A program made the position numbers and the translations under genes. A stretch of DNA of 37,081 bases from an uncultured Acidobacteriota bacterium (lineage in GTDB: Bacteria > Acidobacteriota > Vicinamibacteria > Vicinamibacterales > UBA2999): the NCBI GenBank assembly GCA_902826515.1, contig CADEFD010000016.1:15826-52906 (forward strand), read 5' to 3'. The notes beneath the pieces are model-generated. The model worked only from the letters and a program-made list of their open reading frames with translations, was not told where the DNA came from and made no database searches. Below, piece by piece: positions 34,652 through 37,081 of this stretch; the first letter of the stretch is position 1; each line of letters opens with the position of its first letter.

Positions 34652-36748
34652 ATGTCCGTACCGTCCCAAGTACGCCTCGGCACGCTGAGCCCCGGGCTCC
34701 GCCGTCTGCCGATCTGCGCTATGGCCGTTGCGCTGGCCGTCGGGTTCTTTGCCACCGACGCCTCAGCGCAACGCCGTCATCGCCCCGTCCGCTCGGACGA
34801 GGTGAAGTTCGACAAGCTGCTCCAGGACGTGGAGCTCGACGACGCGGAAGTGCCCGTCATCGTCGAGTTCAACGACGAGAAGAACGCCGACACGCTCATC
34901 CAGGCGGAAGGCGGCCGCAAGGGCAAGCGCCTCGGCAGCATGCGCGGCCGCACCACCCGCATGAACAAGCGGATGCTGCGCCGCCTGGCCCGCAACGGCG
35001 CGATCAAGCGCGTGCACTACGACCGTCCGGTCGAAGCGCTCGTGGGCCGCACGGCCGCCGCCATCGGCGCCCGCACGGTGCACCAGCGGATGGGCTACAC
35101 CGGCGCCGGCATCGGCGTGGCGGTCATCGACTCGGGCATCACGCCGTCGCACGACGACCTCCGCTACGCGGGCTCGACCCAGCAGCGCGTCGTGAAGTTC
35201 GTGGACTTCATCGGCACCGGCACCACCAGCTATGACGACTGGGGCCACGGCACGCACGTGGCCGGCATCATCGCCGGCAACGGCTACGACAGCTACGGCG
35301 CCCGTACCGGCGTCGCGCCTCACGCCACGCTGGTCGCCCTCAAAGCCCTCGACCGCGAAGGCAAGGGCCGCATCAGCTCGATCATCGCCGCGCTCGACTG
35401 GGTGGTGGCGAACCGCCTCGCTTACAACATCCGCGTCGTCAACATGTCGCTCGGCGCCGGCGTCTTCGAGTCGTACAACACCGACCCGCTGACCCTCGCC
35501 GCCAAGCGCGCGGTTGACGCCGGCATCGTCGTGGTCGCCGCCGCCGGCAACATCGGCCGCAACGCGAACGGCCAGACGCAGTACGGCGCCATCACCGCGC
35601 CCGGCAACGCGCCGTGGGTGCTCACGGTGGGCGCCGCCGACAGCAAGGGCAACACCGACCGCCGCGACGACGACATCGCTCCGTACAGCTCGCGCGGCCC
35701 GACGGCGCACGACTTCCTCGCCAAGCCCGACCTGGTCGCGCCCGGCACGGCGGTCACGTCGCTCGCCAGCCCGAACAGCAAGATGTATGTCGAGAAGCCG
35801 CAGTACCTGCTGGCCGGCTCGCGGCCCACGGCCTTCAAGCCGTACCTCACGCTGAGCGGCACCAGCATGGCGACGCCCGCGGTGGCCGGCACCGTGGCCC
35901 TCATGCTGCAGGCCAACCCGAAGCTCACGCCGAACCTCGTCAAGGCGATGCTGCAGTACACGGCGGAAGCAAAGCACGGCCTCGACGTGCTCACGCAGGG
36001 CGCCGGCTTCCTGAACGCGCGCGGCGCGGTCACGCTGGCCGAATACTTCCGCGTCGCCCGTCCGGGCAGCCGCTATCCGCTGGCCTCCAACTGGAGCAAG
36101 CGGATCATCTGGGGCAACCGCCTGGTCAAGGGCGGCGTCATCACGCCCGGCGCCAACGCCTGGGGCGCCAACATCGTCTGGGGCGAAAACATCGTCTGGG
36201 GCGAGAACATCGTGTGGGGCGAGAACTGCAACGGCTCCTGCGGCAACGTCACCTGGGGCGCCAACATCGTGTGGGGCGAGAACATCGTCTGGGGCGAGAA
36301 CATCGTGTGGGGCCTCGACGACAACATCGTCTGGGGGCTCGCGCAGGGCCAGAACATCGTCTGGGGCGAGAACATCGTCTGGGGCGAAAGCGAAGACAAC
36401 GTGGTGTGGGGCCTCGACTGCGGCGGCGCCAACTGCGCGAGCACCGTGTGGGGCAACAACACCGGGGCCCAGGGCCTGAACATCGTGTGGGGCCTCGCCG
36501 AAGGGCTCAACGTGGTGTGGGGCAACAACATCGTGTGGGGCCTCAACATCGTGTGGGGCGAAAGCACCGACCCGGATGCGTCCTGGGGCAGCTCGGGCAC
36601 CGACGGCATCAGCTACGGCGACGAAACGTCGGAAGTACTGGCCTTCGACCCGCTGCTGTGGGACCTCGAGAACAACCCTGAACTGACGGTGGTGGAGCCC
36701 GCACCCACGACGACGACCACGACCACCACGACGGGAGGGCTCTTCTAA
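34652..36748 (+). CDS. Secreted S8 (subtilisin-like) serine protease with NIVWG-repeat tail
   Basis: The 698-residue preproprotein starts at ATG 34652 with AGGG 5 nt upstream. A signal peptide ends in DASA-Q (residues about 16-40). A propeptide of inhibitor-I9 type covers about 66-128. The catalytic domain has Asp160 (VAVIDSG), His202 (GHGTHVAGIIAG), oxyanion Asn300 (AAAGN) and Ser405 (GTSMATPAVAG), so it should be active. Residues 486-646 are a repeat region of the unit NIVWGE with 12 exact NIVWG copies and several variants, interrupted by two Cys-containing inserts. The C-terminus is a run of nine Thr and then GGLF. I see no PEP-CTERM motif. The repeats are probably a beta-rich surface or stability module. 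The next gene overlaps its stop as TAATG. Confidence 0.93.
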   Translation: MSVPSQVRLGTLSPGLRRLPICAMAVALAVGFFATDASAQRRHRPVRSDEVKFDKLLQDVELDDAEVPVIVEFNDEKNADTLIQAEGGRKGKRLGSMRGRTTRMNKRMLRRLARNGAIKRVHYDRPVEALVGRTAAAIGARTVHQRMGYTGAGIGVAVIDSGITPSHDDLRYAGSTQQRVVKFVDFIGTGTTSYDDWGHGTHVAGIIAGNGYDSYGARTGVAPHATLVALKALDREGKGRISSIIAALDWVVANRLAYNIRVVNMSLGAGVFESYNTDPLTLAAKRAVDAGIVVVAAAGNIGRNANGQTQYGAITAPGNAPWVLTVGAADSKGNTDRRDDDIAPYSSRGPTAHDFLAKPDLVAPGTAVTSLASPNSKMYVEKPQYLLAGSRPTAFKPYLTLSGTSMATPAVAGTVALMLQANPKLTPNLVKAMLQYTAEAKHGLDVLTQGAGFLNARGAVTLAEYFRVARPGSRYPLASNWSKRIIWGNRLVKGGVITPGANAWGANIVWGENIVWGENIVWGENCNGSCGNVTWGANIVWGENIVWGENIVWGLDDNIVWGLAQGQNIVWGENIVWGESEDNVVWGLDCGGANCASTVWGNNTGAQGLNIVWGLAEGLNVVWGNNIVWGLNIVWGESTDPDASWGSSGTDGISYGDETSEVLAFDPLLWDLENNPELTVVEPAPTTTTTTTTTGGLF
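36107..36589 (+). repeat. NIVWG hexapeptide-coding repeat region
   Basis: The 18-bp unit AACATCGTSTGGGGCGAR recurs, often directly in tandem (three units near 36172-36225 and three near 36265-36309), elsewhere separated by 3-15 variable residues. There are 19 Trp-Gly steps in all. Copies differ at synonymous sites (GTC/GTG, GAA/GAG), so the array is not freshly amplified and is under selection at the protein level. Confidence 0.85.
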
Positions 36749-37081
36749 TGGAGAAGATGCCGTACTCCGACGTGCTCCACGCCTCGCTTCCCGCCATGGA
36801 ATATCCGGCGGCCCACGAGACGACCACGACCGACTGGCGCCGGCAGCTGCCGGTGCTCACGGCCGGCACGGTGACGCTGCGCGAACTGCGCGCGGCCGAC
36901 GCCGACTCGCTCTTCGAGCTCCTGACCACCGAGGAAGTGGCGCGCTTCATCTCGCCGCCTCCCAGCACGGCCGACGGTTTCCGCCGCTTCATCCACCGGG
37001 CGGCGATCGAACAGGCCGCGGGCCGTTACGCCTGCTTCGCGGTGGTACCGGCCGGCACCGATACCGCGGTGGGCATCTTCC
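36748..37081 (+). CDS. GNAT family N-acetyltransferase (3' end missing)
   Basis: ATG 36748 overlaps the protease stop (TAATG). 111 residues are visible before the right edge. After about 38 less conserved residues, VLTAGTVTLRELRAADADSLFELLTTEEVARFISPPP is the opening of a RimJ/RimL-type GNAT domain, and FAVVPAGTDTAVGIF is the start of its central strands. The acetyl-CoA-binding motif lies beyond the window. The substrate cannot be assigned. Coupling to a secreted protease gene is unusual and may be chance. Confidence 0.8.
   Translation, partial: MEKMPYSDVLHASLPAMEYPAAHETTTTDWRRQLPVLTAGTVTLRELRAADADSLFELLTTEEVARFISPPPSTADGFRRFIHRAAIEQAAGRYACFAVVPAGTDTAVGIF

Noticed and set aside
36073..36609. 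Minus-strand frame rich in PHTM repeats
   Set aside because: It is the mirror of the NIVWG repeats of the protease gene and has no independent support.

Overview
The window is high-GC DNA (about two thirds G+C by eye) from a Gram-negative bacterium. It carries an exosortase/PEP-CTERM locus, an exopolysaccharide cluster, sigma-54 control signals, PilZ proteins, a compact chemosensory operon and a secreted subtilase with NIVWG repeats. This mix best fits Acidobacteriota, perhaps Vicinamibacteria. That assignment is inference; the window has no rRNA or other phylogenetic marker.

Layout. (1) 1-1262, minus: the start of a secreted protein with a MopE-type calcium-binding motif, cut by the window edge. 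(2) 1596-8747, minus: an EPS block with a PcRGLX/YetA-like lyase, an O-antigen-ligase-type membrane protein, a GT4 glycosyltransferase and an AsnB-type amidotransferase. (3) 8952-12920, plus: four overlapping genes (GT2, GT4, hexapeptide acyltransferase, Stp1-type GT4). (4) 12917-16731, minus: exosortase, EpsI and a large TPR lipoprotein. (5) 16880-19122: a PEP-CTERM protein divergent from a sigma-54 activator that has no receiver domain. (6) 19217-20745, minus: two paralogous degenerate-receiver/PilZ proteins. (7) 20940-22755, plus: an exported double-FKBP prolyl isomerase and an RluA-family pseudouridine synthase. (8) 23123-33222, plus: cheA-cheW-mcp-mcp-cheY-cheB-cheR-cheX. (9) 33298-34362: a PLP enzyme of the D-cysteine desulfhydrase/ACC deaminase family. 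(10) 34652-37081: the S8 protease and a GNAT acetyltransferase cut by the right edge.

How the parts may work together. Regions 2-5 look like one system. The glycosyltransferases, the ligase-like protein and the lyase make or tailor a surface polysaccharide. Exosortase cuts PEP-CTERM proteins at the inner membrane, and the TPR lipoprotein is a usual companion. The most interesting signal is a set of sigma-54 (-24/-12) promoter matches in the right place and orientation before the left-edge secreted protein (1373-1358), the PEP-CTERM gene (17659-17644), the first PilZ gene (19921-19906), the S8 protease (34624-34639) and, ambiguously, cheA (22896-22911). The PEP-CTERM promoter also has three copies of a 9-bp TCYGGCTCC element 40-120 bp upstream, and the neighbouring gene encodes a sigma-54 activator. 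This suggests a local RpoN regulon for surface proteins, PilZ proteins and possibly chemosensing.

Other notable items are a phased GATC octamer array between convergent genes (19136-19195), an 804-bp identical tract shared by the two chemoreceptor genes, an Aer-type FAD-PAS domain in the second receptor, and the NIVWG repeat tail of the protease.
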